A stretch of 64,000 bases of DNA from Agromyces sp. ISL-38 (GCF_018613935.1 NZ_JAGGPF010000012.1:1-64000), one strand, 5' to 3'. Positions 8,035 through 18,282 are shown, numbered from the stretch's first letter. The notes: generated by a model from the sequence alone, not told the origin. Translations and numbers: made by a program.

Positions 8035-9092
8035 AGCCCGCCCCCCTTGGTGCGGCGCACGAGCGCGATGAGCACGGGTGCGCCGACGATCGCCGCGACG
8101 ATGCCGGCCTCGAGCTCGGCGGGCGCGACGACGACGCGGCCGATCACGTCGGCGGCGAGCAGCACGATGGCGCCGAGGACGGCGGCCAGGGGCGTGATCC
8201 ACCGGTAGTCGCCGCCGACGAGGCCTCGGGCGGCGTGCGCGACGGCGAGTCCGAGCAGCGCGATCGGCCCGGCGAGGGATGTCGCGGTGCCCGCGAGCAG
8301 GATGACGGCGATCGCCGTGACGAACCGCGTCGTGCCGAGCCGCACCCCGAGGCCGCGGGCCACGTCGTCGCCGAGGGCGAGGAGGTTCAGCCGGCCCGCG
8401 AGCCACGCGGCGAGCACGAGGCCGGCGATGAGGAACGGCCACAGCACGGCGGCGCTCTCAAGGCCGCGGCCCGAGAGGGAGCCCACCGACCAGAACCGGA
8501 ACTGCAGGAGGGTGCCGTCGTCCCTGATGAGCAGGAGCGTCACGAGCGGCGTCGTCGCCGCCGTGACGGCGGCGCCCGTGAGCGCGAGCTTCGCAGGGCT
8601 CGCGCCGCTCACCCCGGTGGAGCCGATCGCGAACACGATGGCTGCCGCGAGGGCTGCGCCGCCGAAGGCGAACCAGATGAAGCCGAACGGCGAGGCGACG
8701 CCGACGAACGCGATCGCGGCGACGACCGCGAGCGATGCGCCGGCGTTGATGCCCAGCAGGCCGGGGTCGGCGAGCGGATTGCGCGTCGCCCCCTGCAGGA
8801 GAGCGGCGACGACACCGAGCGCCGCGCCCGCCATGATGCCGATGACCGCGCGAGGCAGCCGCAGCTCTCGCACGACGAGCTGGTCGGCATCGCCCGGCAC
8901 GGGTGAGGTGAACGCGCTCACGACGAGGTCGAGCGGCATCTGTCTGGTGCCGATCGCGAGACTCGCCACGGCGACGCCGGCGAGCACTCCGACGGCGAGC
9001 GTGAGCGTCGTCGCGGCGGGCAGCCGCCGGCCGGTTCGGGCGCGGCTCATGGGCGCAGCAGGGCGCTGCGAATCCGTCGCGATGCGCGACAT
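8031..9092 (-). CDS. FecCD-family siderophore permease (first of pair)
   Basis: A permease of about 353 residues from ATG 9092; a GTG at 9104 would add four residues, and neither has a strong ribosome-binding site. It shows the FecCD landmarks LPRAVIGIMAGAALGVVAAL and GATRNPLADPGLLGINAG, then about ten membrane helices and GPIALLGLAVAHAARGLVG. Together with the next permease it should form the heterodimeric channel of the importer. The gene begins less than 20 bases after the SIP reductase gene ends, so the uptake and reduction functions share an operon. Confidence 0.87.
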   Translation of the reverse strand: MSRIATDSQRPAAPMSRARTGRRLPAATTLTLAVGVLAGVAVASLAIGTRQMPLDLVVSAFTSPVPGDADQLVVRELRLPRAVIGIMAGAALGVVAALLQGATRNPLADPGLLGINAGASLAVVAAIAFVGVASPFGFIWFAFGGAALAAAIVFAIGSTGVSGASPAKLALTGAAVTAATTPLVTLLLIRDDGTLLQFRFWSVGSLSGRGLESAAVLWPFLIAGLVLAAWLAGRLNLLALGDDVARGLGVRLGTTRFVTAIAVILLAGTATSLAGPIALLGLAVAHAARGLVGGDYRWITPLAAVLGAIVLLAADVIGRVVVAPAELEAGIVAAIVGAPVLIALVRRTKGGGL

Positions 9093-9108
9093 CCGTTCGG
9101 TCACCGGC

Positions 9109-10065
9109 TCAGTCGAGCTCGGCGCGGCCGTGCCGCCAGTAGCCCATGAACGCCACCTGGCGACGATCGAGGCCGGCCTCACGCACGAGGAACCGGCGGA
9201 GGGTCGTGATGGCGGATGCCTCACCGGCGAGCCATGCGTAGCAGGCGCCGTCGAGGCTGTGCCCCTCCGGCACATCCCACAACGGCGCGTCGTGGGCGTC
9301 GGCGCGTTCGGCGGCCTCGAGTGCCGCAGCGGCATCCTCGCTCGGCACGAGGGCCGCACGGCTCACGAGGTGGCGCACGACCCAGTCGCGCACGGCCGGG
9401 ATGAGCTCTGCGCCGTGGCCGGCGTCGGCGATCGCGCGGGGCAGCCAGCGCACCTCGACCCCTGCGGGATGGCGCAGTTCGAGCACGTCGTCGGCGCTCG
9501 GCACCTCGATGAGCGCGACGCCGGATGCATCCGCCGGCAGCGTCTCGAGGATCGACGCGATCGCCGGGGCCGCCGTCTCGTCGCCCGCGAGCAGCACGGT
9601 GTCGACGACGCCGGGGCGCCAGTCGATGCCGGTGGCACGGCCCTCGCTCAGCTCGTCGGGTCCGATGAGCACGATCTCGTCGCCGGGCGCGGCGTTCATC
9701 GCAAACGCCGAGGCCGGGCCGCCGTCGCCATGGCCGACGAAGTCGATGTCGACCTCGCGAAGCTCGGGGCGCACGGCGCGCGCCGTGTAGGTGCGGAACG
9801 GGTTGCGCGACTCGGCCGGCAGCTCGCGCCAGGCGCCGTACCAGTCATCGACCTCGGGGAACGCGGCGAAGCCCACCTCGGGCAGCGGCAGTACGATCTT
9901 GATGCGCTGGTCGAGCCCGGCGGTGCCGAATCCGGCGAGCTCGTCGCCTGCGAACGTCACTCGCGTGAAGTGCGGCGTCAGGCGTTCGACCCGCGACACG
10001 TTCGCCCGGTAGGCGCGGTAGGCGGGACGAGGGCGCGACTCGACATCGGCAAGTGAGGTTAGCAT
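9109..10065 (-). CDS. siderophore-interacting protein (FAD-dependent ferric-siderophore reductase)
   Basis: A 318-residue SIP-family (ViuB/YqjH-like) cytoplasmic flavoprotein that reduces Fe(III)-siderophore so that iron is released. The FAD-binding domain has VERLTPHFTRVTFAG near residue 28 and NPFRTYTARAVRPE; an NAD(P)H-like domain follows, ending with the hallmark VAFMGYWRHGR. The ATG at 10065 lies inside an iron box, with no ribosome-binding site, so translation is probably leaderless. No internal start preserves the conserved N-terminus. It is the first gene of the five-gene uptake operon. Confidence 0.9.
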   Translation of the reverse strand: MLTSLADVESRPRPAYRAYRANVSRVERLTPHFTRVTFAGDELAGFGTAGLDQRIKIVLPLPEVGFAAFPEVDDWYGAWRELPAESRNPFRTYTARAVRPELREVDIDFVGHGDGGPASAFAMNAAPGDEIVLIGPDELSEGRATGIDWRPGVVDTVLLAGDETAAPAIASILETLPADASGVALIEVPSADDVLELRHPAGVEVRWLPRAIADAGHGAELIPAVRDWVVRHLVSRAALVPSEDAAAALEAAERADAHDAPLWDVPEGHSLDGACYAWLAGEASAITTLRRFLVREAGLDRRQVAFMGYWRHGRAELD

Positions 10066-10072
10066 TACCTAA
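10054..10072 (-). promoter_or_regulatory. DtxR/IdeR-type iron box over the SIP start codon
   Basis: The minus strand reads TTAGGTAATGCTAACCTCA and matches the consensus TTAGGTTAGGCTAACCTAA at 16 of 19 positions. The ATG of the SIP gene is inside it (bases 8-10 of the box). Binding of iron-loaded regulator would cover the transcription start and repress the five-gene operon when iron is plentiful. Confidence 0.8.
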
Positions 10073-10119
10073 GTCTGGCACACGCGTCGCGCGGTCGTGA
10101 ACCACCACGGGCACCCGGA

Positions 10120-10157
10120 GATCGGATGCCGCGGCTCGCGCCGGGCGGCATCCGATC
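10120..10157 (-). terminator. terminator after the double permease gene
   Basis: GATCGGATGCCGC (10120-10132) pairs perfectly over 13 bases with GCGGCATCCGATC (10145-10157) around a 12-base loop. It lies just downstream of the double-permease stop and upstream of the SIP promoter, separating the two iron operons. No T-run follows. Confidence 0.7.
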
Positions 10158-10168
10158 CACTCGCCGCC

Positions 10169-12301
10169 TCACGCCGTTCGCCGCGAACGCCAGAGCAGCC
10201 ACACGAAGTACGGAGCGCCGACCACCGCGGTGAGCAGGCCCGCCGGCAACTGCGCGGGGGCGATGATCGTGCGGCCGAGCGTGTCGGCGACGCACACGAG
10301 GAGCGCGCCGAGGAGCGCAGCGAGCGGCAGCACACGGGCGTGCCGGGACCCGACGAGGGCCCGTGCTGCATGCGGTGCCACGAGTCCCACGAACCCGATC
10401 ACGCCCACGGCGGCGACGGCCGTGGCCGTGAGCGCGACGCTCACGGCCAGGAGGCCGAATCGCGAGCGCCCGAGCGCGACGCCGAGCACTCGCGGGGTGT
10501 CGTCGTCGAACGCGAGCAGGTCGAGCTCGCGTCGCGCCGAGAGCAGCACCGGGAGCGCGAGCAGCCCGACGATGAGCAGGGGCACGAGCTGCGGCACCGT
10601 GCGACCGTAGGTCGAGCCCGCCATCCACGTGAGCGCCTTGGCGGCGTTGTACGGGTCGGTTGCGATGATCATCATCGCCGTCGTGGCGGCGGTCGCCGCG
10701 GAGACGCCGAGGCCGATGAGGATGAGCCGGGTGCTCGCGAGCCCACCGGCCGCGGAGAGCCCGAAGACGATCGCCGCGGCGAGCACCGCGCCGAGCAGTC
10801 CGCCTGCCGTGACGCCCAGGAACGTCGCGAGCGGCCAGACGGTGATGACGAGCACGGCGCCCACTCCCGCTCCCCCTGTGACGCCGAGGATCGCCGGTTC
10901 GGCGAGCGGGTTGCGGGCGACCGCCTGCACGACGGTGCCCGCGAGCGCGAGTGCGGCCCCGGCGAGGATCGCGGCGGCCACACGTGGGGCACGGGTGTTC
11001 ATGACGAACTCGACGAGCGGGCCCGCGCGGCCCGTGATCCAGTTGACGAGGTCGCCGCCGAGCAGCTTCGCGTCACCGAGCAGGAGCGAGGCGAACGCGA
11101 CCGCGACGAGGAGCGCGGCCGCCCCGACGATGACGAGCAGCCGGGCACGCGGCGGGAGCGTCGCGCCGATGACGAAGCCGCTCGCCGCAGCGTCGGACGA
11201 CGCCTTCGCGCGCAACGCGAGGGCGATGAGGAACACCGCACCGAAGATCGTCGTGACGACGCCGGTCGGCACCGCGACGGCGGCCTGCCCGCCGAAGACG
11301 AGCCGTAACAGCACGTCGGCCCCGAGCACGACGATGACGCCCGTGACGGCGGCGGCGGGGATGAGCAGCACGTGCCGCTGCATGCCGGGCACGCGCGCGG
11401 CGACGAGTCGCACGATCGCCGCGGCTGCGAGCCCGACGAACCCGATCGGGCCGGCGACGGTCACGGCCGCCGCCGAGAGGAGCACGGCGATCAGGATGCC
11501 GCCGAGGCGCGTGCGGCGCACGCGCACGCCGAGCGTCGTCGCCGTGTCGTCGCCGAGCGCGACGAGATCGAGTGGTCGTGCGATCACGAACAGGGCGCCC
11601 ACAGCCATGAGCACCACGGGGCCGAGCTGGAATATCGGGTCCATGCCCGTCTGTGCGAGGGTGCCGTTGCCCCACGCGTAGAGGCCCGTGGTGCGCTCGG
11701 GGAAGAGCAGCAGCAGCATCGTCGTGAGCGCGGCGAGCGCCAGGGCCAGCGCCGAACCGGCGAGCACGAGGCGCACCGTGCCGCCACCTCGCGCACCGGC
11801 CGACAGCGCGAGCACGAGGATCGCCGCCGCGAGGCCGCCGACGAACGCCACCACACCTCCGCCGACGGCGGGCAGCACGACGCCGAAGGCCGTGACCGCC
11901 ACGACCGCGAGGTACGATCCGGCGTTGACCGCGAGCGTGTCGGGCGAGGCGAGGATGTTGCGCGAGACCGTCTGCATGACGAGGCCCGCCACGCCGAGGG
12001 CCGCGCCGACGAGCACACCCGCGAGCAGCCGCGGCATCCGCGAGGCGACGAACACGGCAGCGGCCTGGTCGTCGGAGCCGCCGACGAGGAGGCCGAGCAG
12101 TTCGGGCAGCCCGACGCTCGACGCGCCCTGCGTCACATGCACGGCGGCGAGGAGGGCCGCCAGCACCGCCCCGAGGGCGGTGAGCGCGACGGCGCCGACG
12201 CGTCCGGAGGCGCCGGCGCCGCGCGCCGCCGCCGCGACCGCGCCGGTCGCCTCGTACGTGGGCGCCGACTCAGCCCGCGAGGGTGTCGACGACCGCGTCA
12301 A
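10169..12301 (-). CDS. double-length FecCD siderophore permease (FhuB-like fusion)
   Basis: A 710-residue fusion of two FecCD permeases in one chain, as in FhuB, so one polypeptide can form the whole channel. Each half carries the family motif: SRMPRLLAGVLVGAALGVAG in the first, APRVAAAILAGAALALAG in the second. Each then has an RNxLAxPxxLxVxxG loop (SRNILASPDTLAVNAG; ARNPLAEPAILGVTGG) and about ten helices. The only plausible start with room for the N-terminal region is a TTG at 12301, 32 bases inside the binding-protein gene; the next GTG lies inside the first membrane helix. It probably depends on translational coupling. Confidence 0.85.
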   Translation of the reverse strand: MTRSSTPSRAESAPTYEATGAVAAAARGAGASGRVGAVALTALGAVLAALLAAVHVTQGASSVGLPELLGLLVGGSDDQAAAVFVASRMPRLLAGVLVGAALGVAGLVMQTVSRNILASPDTLAVNAGSYLAVVAVTAFGVVLPAVGGGVVAFVGGLAAAILVLALSAGARGGGTVRLVLAGSALALALAALTTMLLLLFPERTTGLYAWGNGTLAQTGMDPIFQLGPVVLMAVGALFVIARPLDLVALGDDTATTLGVRVRRTRLGGILIAVLLSAAAVTVAGPIGFVGLAAAAIVRLVAARVPGMQRHVLLIPAAAVTGVIVVLGADVLLRLVFGGQAAVAVPTGVVTTIFGAVFLIALALRAKASSDAAASGFVIGATLPPRARLLVIVGAAALLVAVAFASLLLGDAKLLGGDLVNWITGRAGPLVEFVMNTRAPRVAAAILAGAALALAGTVVQAVARNPLAEPAILGVTGGAGVGAVLVITVWPLATFLGVTAGGLLGAVLAAAIVFGLSAAGGLASTRLILIGLGVSAATAATTAMMIIATDPYNAAKALTWMAGSTYGRTVPQLVPLLIVGLLALPVLLSARRELDLLAFDDDTPRVLGVALGRSRFGLLAVSVALTATAVAAVGVIGFVGLVAPHAARALVGSRHARVLPLAALLGALLVCVADTLGRTIIAPAQLPAGLLTAVVGAPYFVWLLWRSRRTA

Positions 12302-13238
12302 TGTAGTCGTTCATCGAGGAGGGACCGCCGAACATCCAGATGCCGTCGGGAAGGCGGTGCACCTTGCCGGACTGCACGAACGGCAGCGACTGCCACACCG
12401 CGTTGCCGGCGAGCTCGTCGGTGTACGGATCCTGCTCCACCGAGGCGATGTACAGGAACTCGAGGTCACCGAGCGCGGTCAGACCTTCGACGTCGGTCGA
12501 CGCAAGGCCGTAGACGGCATCGCCCTCGCCGGTCCAGGCGTTCACGAGGCCGAGCTGCTCGGTCACATCCGAGAGCAGCGAGCCCTTCGCGAAGGGGCGG
12601 ATCGACACCTGGCCGCCGCTCGCCCACGCGTCGCTCATGGCGAACTCGGCCCCGCCGAGGCTGGCCGCCTCGATTGCGGCGGCGCCATCGGCGACCTTCT
12701 GCTCGAAGTCGGTGATGAGCTCGGCCGCCTCGTCTTCACGGCCCGTCGCCGTCGCGATGTTCTCGAGGTTCTTCTCCATCTGGCCGATGCCGTTCGAGGC
12801 GTCGGCCCCGAACACGACGAGCACGGGCGCGAACTCCTCGATCTGCGAGATCGCGGACTCGGGCAGGTCGGTCGTCGTGACGACGAGGTCTGGTTCGAGA
12901 CCGGCGATCGCATCGATCGAGGGCTCCCCGCGCGTCCCGACGTCGGTCACGCTGTCGTCGAGCGTCTCCGACTTGACCCATGTCGTGTAGCCCTCTACAT
13001 CGGCGACGCCCACGGGCATCACGCCGAGCGCGACGAGGTTCTCTGCCGCGTTCCATTCGAGCGCCACGACATCCTTCGCCGGAGCGGCGAGCTCGATCGT
13101 CTCGCCGCGGTCGTCGACGATCGTGATCGCGGCGCCGTCAGCGGCCTCTGCGCCGGCGTTCTCGGTCGTGCCGCATCCGGTGAGCAGCAGCGCGGATGCC
13201 GCGGCGACCGCGGTCAGGGCGATGGCGGGTGTTCTCAT
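12270..13238 (-). CDS. iron-siderophore ABC transporter substrate-binding lipoprotein
   Basis: A 322-residue FecB/FhuD-class binding protein with a lipoprotein signal (lipobox LTGC). Family features include AKDVVALEWNAAENLVALGV near residue 50 and EPDLVVTTTDLPESAISQIE. ATG 13238 was chosen because AAGGA lies 7 bases upstream and the signal peptide then has normal length; an upstream in-frame ATG-like start would add nine polar residues. It sits between the ATPase gene and the double permease of the same operon. Its ligand probably differs from that of the second lipoprotein at 5065-6084, since the two are clearly diverged. Confidence 0.88.
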   Translation of the reverse strand: MRTPAIALTAVAAASALLLTGCGTTENAGAEAADGAAITIVDDRGETIELAAPAKDVVALEWNAAENLVALGVMPVGVADVEGYTTWVKSETLDDSVTDVGTRGEPSIDAIAGLEPDLVVTTTDLPESAISQIEEFAPVLVVFGADASNGIGQMEKNLENIATATGREDEAAELITDFEQKVADGAAAIEAASLGGAEFAMSDAWASGGQVSIRPFAKGSLLSDVTEQLGLVNAWTGEGDAVYGLASTDVEGLTALGDLEFLYIASVEQDPYTDELAGNAVWQSLPFVQSGKVHRLPDGIWMFGGPSSMNDYIDAVVDTLAG

Positions 13239-13304
13239 GGTGTCCTTCGATCGGCACGCGGGCATGGTCGTCCCGCGCGATGAGGGTGGTGGAGGAGCCG
13301 CCGC

Positions 13305-14186
13305 CTAGGCGAGGGCGAGTTCGCCTGCAGACCGCCGGGTGTTGTATCGGCCGATGGGGCAGGTCGTGATGCATCCGCGTTCATCGATGTCGACCTCGAC
13401 ACGGATGCCGTACGCCGAGCTCAGGACGTCGGTCACGAGCACTTCGGCGGGCGTGCCCACGGCACGCACGCGCCCGGCCTCGAGCAGCACGATGCGGTCG
13501 GCGATCGCGGCGGCCTGGTCGAGGTCGTGCAGCACGACGCCGATCGTCACGCCGTGCTCGTCGGCGAGCTCGCGGATGAGGTCGAGCAGCTCCACCTGGT
13601 AGCGGAGGTCGAGGTAGGTCGTGGGCTCGTCGAGGAGCAGCACCCCGGTGTCCTGCGCGAGGCACGCGGCGAGCCACACCCGCTGCAACTGGCCCCCTGA
13701 GAGCCGGTCGACCGGACTGTCGGCCAACGCGTGGACCCCCGTGAGGTGCATGGCGCGCTCGACGATCGCGTGGCCTCCGGCGTCGCCGGCGATCCAGCGG
13801 CCGCGGTACGGGTGGCGGCCGAACTCCACGAGCTCGCGCACCGAGAGGCCGCCCGGTGTCGGCCGGCTCTGGGCGAGCAGGGTCACCCGGCGAGCGAAGT
13901 CGCGGGCGCTGAGCGACGCGGCGTCGAGCCCGCTTGCGACGAGGTCTGCCGGCTCGCTGCCGACCGAACCTGTGCTCATGGTGTGCGCGCGGCCCTCGGC
14001 GTCTGAGGCGAGCAGCACGCGCCCCGCGTCGGGCAGGTGCAAGCGGGCGAGCGCGCGCAGCAGCGTGGACTTGCCGCTGCCGTTCGGGCCGACGAGCGCG
14101 GTGACCCGGCCGGGTTGGAGGTGGATCTCCGCTTCGTGAACGACGGTCGTGCCGTGGTACGAGAGCGTGAGATCGTGACCGAGCAT
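13305..14186 (-). CDS. siderophore ABC transporter ATP-binding protein
   Basis: A 293-residue ABC ATPase of the FecE/FhuC class. Walker A is GPNGSGKST, the signature is LSGGQLQR, Walker B is GVLLLDEPTTYLDLRYQ and the switch region is VLHDLDQA. ATG 14186 is chosen over two GTG codons just upstream because a clear -10 (TATAGT) ends 7 bases before it, giving a leaderless transcript. The insertion between Walker A and signature (residues about 60-85, rich in Ser/Gly) is longer than usual. It heads the operon ATPase - lipoprotein - double permease. Confidence 0.88.
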   Translation of the reverse strand: MLGHDLTLSYHGTTVVHEAEIHLQPGRVTALVGPNGSGKSTLLRALARLHLPDAGRVLLASDAEGRAHTMSTGSVGSEPADLVASGLDAASLSARDFARRVTLLAQSRPTPGGLSVRELVEFGRHPYRGRWIAGDAGGHAIVERAMHLTGVHALADSPVDRLSGGQLQRVWLAACLAQDTGVLLLDEPTTYLDLRYQVELLDLIRELADEHGVTIGVVLHDLDQAAAIADRIVLLEAGRVRAVGTPAEVLVTDVLSSAYGIRVEVDIDERGCITTCPIGRYNTRRSAGELALA

Positions 14187-14193
14187 GCCCACC

Positions 14194-14224
14194 ACTATAG
14201 GTGAGGCTTACCTAATTTCGTCAA
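14194..14224 (-). promoter_or_regulatory. promoter of the first siderophore operon
   Basis: On the minus strand TTGACG (14224-14219) and TATAGT (14199-14194) are separated by 19 bases. The -10 ends 7 bases before ATG 14186. The iron box covers the spacer and half of the -10, so repressor binding would exclude RNA polymerase. Confidence 0.65.
14197..14215 (-). promoter_or_regulatory. DtxR/IdeR-type iron box of the first siderophore operon
   Basis: The minus strand reads TTAGGTAAGCCTCACCTAT, matching the DtxR/IdeR consensus at 15 of 19 positions. It overlaps the -10 hexamer of the promoter, the classical arrangement for iron-dependent repression. Confidence 0.78.
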
Positions 14225-15649
<1,425 letters not shown>

Positions 15650-15665
15650 GAGGCCGCGGCATCCG

Positions 15666-16244
15666 TCATTTCAGGGTCTTCTGCATGAGCACCGTGCCGA
15701 GCCAGCGCTCGAACTTGAAGCCGACGCGGCCCATGCGCCCGATCTCCACGAAGCCGAACCCCTCGTGCAGGGCGATCGATGACTCGGCGCCCTGGTCGGC
15801 GATCACCGCGATGATCTCCTTGAGTCCCGCCGCCTTCGATCGCTCGATGAGCTCGGCGAGCAGCACCCGGCCGAGGCCCTTGCCCGTCGCTGCCGGGCCG
15901 AGGTAGATCGAGTTCTCGACCGTGTACCGGTAGGCGCGCTTCTGCTTCCACGGCGAGACGAGCGCATAGCCGAGCAGCTGCCCCGACGGCGACTCGGCGA
16001 CGACGAACGGCATGCCGAGCTTCGAGAGGTAGGCGAACTTGCTCTTCCACTCCTTCAGCGACATGGCGTCTTCATCGAACGTGACGGTGGAGTTCGCGAC
16101 GTAGTAGTTGTAGATCTCCCGCACCGCGGGCAGGTCGCTCGGGCGTGCGGCGCGCAGGGAGTAATCGAACGGCGCCTCAGCGGGCGGCGGCTTGCGCAGG
16201 TGCGGCGGCAGCACGCGGCGCTGCTGGTATTCCTCCTCGAGCAT
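15666..16244 (-). CDS. GNAT acetyltransferase, phosphinothricin-acetyltransferase-like
   Basis: A 192-residue GNAT enzyme with an extra N-terminal segment of about 28 residues. The PAT/BAR-type pattern is seen in IYNYYVANSTVTFDE and YRYTVENSIYLGPAATGKG; the acetyl-CoA loop is GKGLGRVLLAELIERS, and ALHEGFGFVEIGRM is the usual C-terminal motif. Members acetylate phosphinothricin, methionine sulfone/sulfoximine or related amines. The substrate here is unproved. TACCCT 6 bases before the ATG indicates a leaderless mRNA. The amidase gene follows 16 bases downstream and may be co-transcribed. Confidence 0.82.
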   Translation of the reverse strand: MLEEEYQQRRVLPPHLRKPPPAEAPFDYSLRAARPSDLPAVREIYNYYVANSTVTFDEDAMSLKEWKSKFAYLSKLGMPFVVAESPSGQLLGYALVSPWKQKRAYRYTVENSIYLGPAATGKGLGRVLLAELIERSKAAGLKEIIAVIADQGAESSIALHEGFGFVEIGRMGRVGFKFERWLGTVLMQKTLK

Positions 16245-16250
16245 GACTCA

Positions 16251-16256
16251 AGGGTA
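16251..16256 (-). promoter_or_regulatory. -10 element for the GNAT gene
   Basis: Minus-strand TACCCT fits TANNNT and ends 6 bases before the ATG at 16244, the spacing of a leaderless transcript. Confidence 0.45.
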
Positions 16257-16284
16257 CCTCCGCGGTGACGACGGCGGAGGTCAC

Positions 16285-16322
16285 GAGCCGCCCGCGCACG
16301 AGCCGTCGCGGGCTCGCGGCTC
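16285..16322 (-). terminator. GC-rich hairpin at the ung stop codon
   Basis: GAGCCG (16285-16290) pairs with CGGCTC (16317-16322), continuing inward with CCGCG/CGCGG after a small asymmetry. The outer arm overlaps the ung stop codon (16321-16323). It probably ends the phosphoribosyltransferase - peptidase E - ung transcript. Confidence 0.4.
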
Positions 16323-17013
16323 AGTCGGGCAGCCGCCAGTCGACGGGCGCCGCGCCCTGCTCGGCGAGCAGGGCATTCGCCCGGCTGAACGGCTTCGATC
16401 CGAAGAAGCCCCGGCTCGCCGATAACGGGCTCGGATGCGCCGACTCGATCACCGGCGTGGTGCCGAGCAGCGGCCGCAGGTTCTGGGCGTCACGCCCCCA
16501 GAGGATCGCCACGAGCGGCGTTCCTTGGGCCACGAGTGCGCGGATGGCGTGGTCGGTCACCTCTTCCCAGCCCTTGCCGCGATGCGAGGCCGGCGCTCCG
16601 GGGCGCACGGTGAGCACCCGGTTCAGGAGCATGATGCCGGCGCGGCTCCAGGCGCTCAGGTCGCCGTGGGCCGGCGGTTCGACGCCGAGGTCGTCGCGGA
16701 GCTCGCGGTAGATGTTCTGGAGGCTTCGCGGCACGGGACGCACATGCGGGTCGACCGCGAACGAGAGTCCGATCGGATGGCCGGGTGTGGGATACGGGTC
16801 CTGCCCGACGATGAGCACGCGCACGGCATGGAGCGGCATCCCGAAGGCGCGCAGCACGCGGTCGCCGGCCGGCAGGTATCCGTGACCGGCGGCCGTCTCG
16901 GCGCGGAGGAAGTCGCCGAGATCGGCGATCCGCGGCGCCGTCGGCGCGAGCGCGCTTGCCCACCCGGCGTCGATCAGCCCGTCTGCGGCGAGTTCGTCGA
17001 GGGTTTTCGGCAC
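16321..17013 (-). CDS. ung: uracil-DNA glycosylase, family 1
   Basis: A 230-residue UDG that removes uracil from DNA as the first step of base-excision repair. The catalytic water-activating Asp is in [16 protein letters not shown] (near residue 73), [11 protein letters not shown] holds the uracil-binding Asn, and [17 protein letters not shown] is the DNA-intercalation loop with its His. Length is normal. The GTG start lies one base past the peptidase E stop, so the three minus-strand genes from 18282 form an operon. Confidence 0.95.
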   Translation of the reverse strand: MPKTLDELAADGLIDAGWASALAPTAPRIADLGDFLRAETAAGHGYLPAGDRVLRAFGMPLHAVRVLIVGQDPYPTPGHPIGLSFAVDPHVRPVPRSLQNIYRELRDDLGVEPPAHGDLSAWSRAGIMLLNRVLTVRPGAPASHRGKGWEEVTDHAIRALVAQGTPLVAILWGRDAQNLRPLLGTTPVIESAHPSPLSASRGFFGSKPFSRANALLAEQGAAPVDWRLPD

Positions 17014-17014
17014 G

Positions 17015-17734
17015 TCAGGCGCCGATCGTGCCCACGACGACGCCGTTCTCGCCCGGCAGCACCCGCCAGACGCTGCCGTGGCCGGCGACCCGGAGCCCGC
17101 CTTCGCCGACGATGAGCGCGGTGCGCTCGTCGATGCCGAGCCCGCCGCTGACGAGTCCGGCCTCGACCGCGGCGACGAGCCTCGAGAGCGTGCCCCACTG
17201 GGCGGCGTGCACGTCGATCGACACGTCGACGAGGCCGATGCCGGGCGCGATCGTCAGCTCGTCGAGGCCTTCTGCGGCGTCTTCAGGCGACACGGCGACG
17301 CCGCCGATGCGCCAGCCGCCGACGAGCGCCCGCTCGGCGGCGATCGCGGCACCGGCCGAGAAGCCGAGGTAGGGCACGCCGTCCGCGACCTGCCGGCGCA
17401 GCTCGCCGAAGTGCGGCTCGAGCAGCTCTCGGTAAATAGGCGTGAGTCCGCCGCCGACGAGAATCCCGTCGACGTCGGCGAAGGCGGTCGACGGCACCAC
17501 CCCGTCATGGCCGACCGCGGTGACGTGCGGCTCGAACTCGCCGGCAGCACCGGCCGTGGCCACGAGCTTGTCGGCGTGCTCGCGTTCATCGGCCTCGCGC
17601 ACCGCGATCACCGCGATGCGGGGCAGCGTCCGGCCGGATGCCGCGGCACGTGCCCCGGCCTCGGCGAGGAACTCGGCGTACTCGGCCCCGTCGGGCTCGT
17701 CAGACCATCCGCCCCCCACGAGATGCACGCTCAC
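17015..17734 (-). CDS. peptidase E / cyanophycinase-like serine hydrolase (S51)
   Basis: A 239-residue protein of the S51 peptidase, class I glutamine-amidotransferase-like fold. Family members cleave Asp-Xaa dipeptides (peptidase E) or cyanophycin. [11 protein letters not shown] carries the nucleophile serine (near residue 125), [13 protein letters not shown] supplies a His, and [10 protein letters not shown] is typical of the family. GGGLTPIY precedes the nucleophile as in cyanophycinases. The GTG start overlaps the stop of the phosphoribosyltransferase gene. Peptidase E and cyanophycinase cannot be separated from sequence alone. Confidence 0.8.
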   Translation of the reverse strand: MSVHLVGGGWSDEPDGAEYAEFLAEAGARAAASGRTLPRIAVIAVREADEREHADKLVATAGAAGEFEPHVTAVGHDGVVPSTAFADVDGILVGGGLTPIYRELLEPHFGELRRQVADGVPYLGFSAGAAIAAERALVGGWRIGGVAVSPEDAAEGLDELTIAPGIGLVDVSIDVHAAQWGTLSRLVAAVEAGLVSGGLGIDERTALIVGEGGLRVAGHGSVWRVLPGENGVVVGTIGA

Positions 17735-18282
17735 GCGGTGCCCTCCGCGGCAGCGGCGCCGGGGTTCGCGGCGGCGAGTTCGACGGGTGGGAGCGCCGAC
17801 CAGGGGAAGACGATCCAGTCATCGGTGCGGCGGTAGCTGAAGTCGGGCTCGAGCACCGTGTGCGACTTCGTGTAGAGCGTGGCCGTCTGCACCTCGGCGC
17901 CTTCATCGGTGAGGAGCCCGAGCACCTTCGCGAGCGTGCGGCCGGAGTCCGAGACGTCGTCGACGAGGAGCAGGCGCTTGCCGACGAGCGCCGGCGCGTC
18001 GAGCATCGGCGGGTGGAGCACGGGTTCGGGCAGCCGCTCGTCGATTCCCGAGTAGAACTCGACGTTGATCGAGCCGCACGCCTTCGTGCCGAGCGCATAC
18101 GCGATCGCACCCGCGAGGAGGAGTCCGCCGCGAGCGATCGCGATCACCACATCGGGGGTGAACCCTGCCCGGAGCACGTCGCTTGCGAGCGACCGGGCGG
18201 CGTCGCCGAACTCGTCCCAGGTGAGGATCTCGCGACGGGTTGCGTCGCTTCCGGTCGCGGCGTCATTCGCATCGAAGGTCAT
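17731..18282 (-). CDS. purine-type phosphoribosyltransferase
   Basis: A 183-residue type I phosphoribosyltransferase that would join a base to PRPP. The PRPP loop LLLVDDVSDSGRT is intact (near residue 105), and VVIAIARGGLLLAGAIAY is the conserved strand-helix before it. The short hood and the WIVFPW motif near the C-terminus resemble xanthine/guanine (Gpt-like) enzymes often annotated in actinobacteria. The C-terminal 25 residues are Ala/Pro-rich. It is the first gene of the operon with peptidase E and ung. Confidence 0.8.
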   Translation of the reverse strand: MTFDANDAATGSDATRREILTWDEFGDAARSLASDVLRAGFTPDVVIAIARGGLLLAGAIAYALGTKACGSINVEFYSGIDERLPEPVLHPPMLDAPALVGKRLLLVDDVSDSGRTLAKVLGLLTDEGAEVQTATLYTKSHTVLEPDFSYRRTDDWIVFPWSALPPVELAAANPGAAAAEGTA

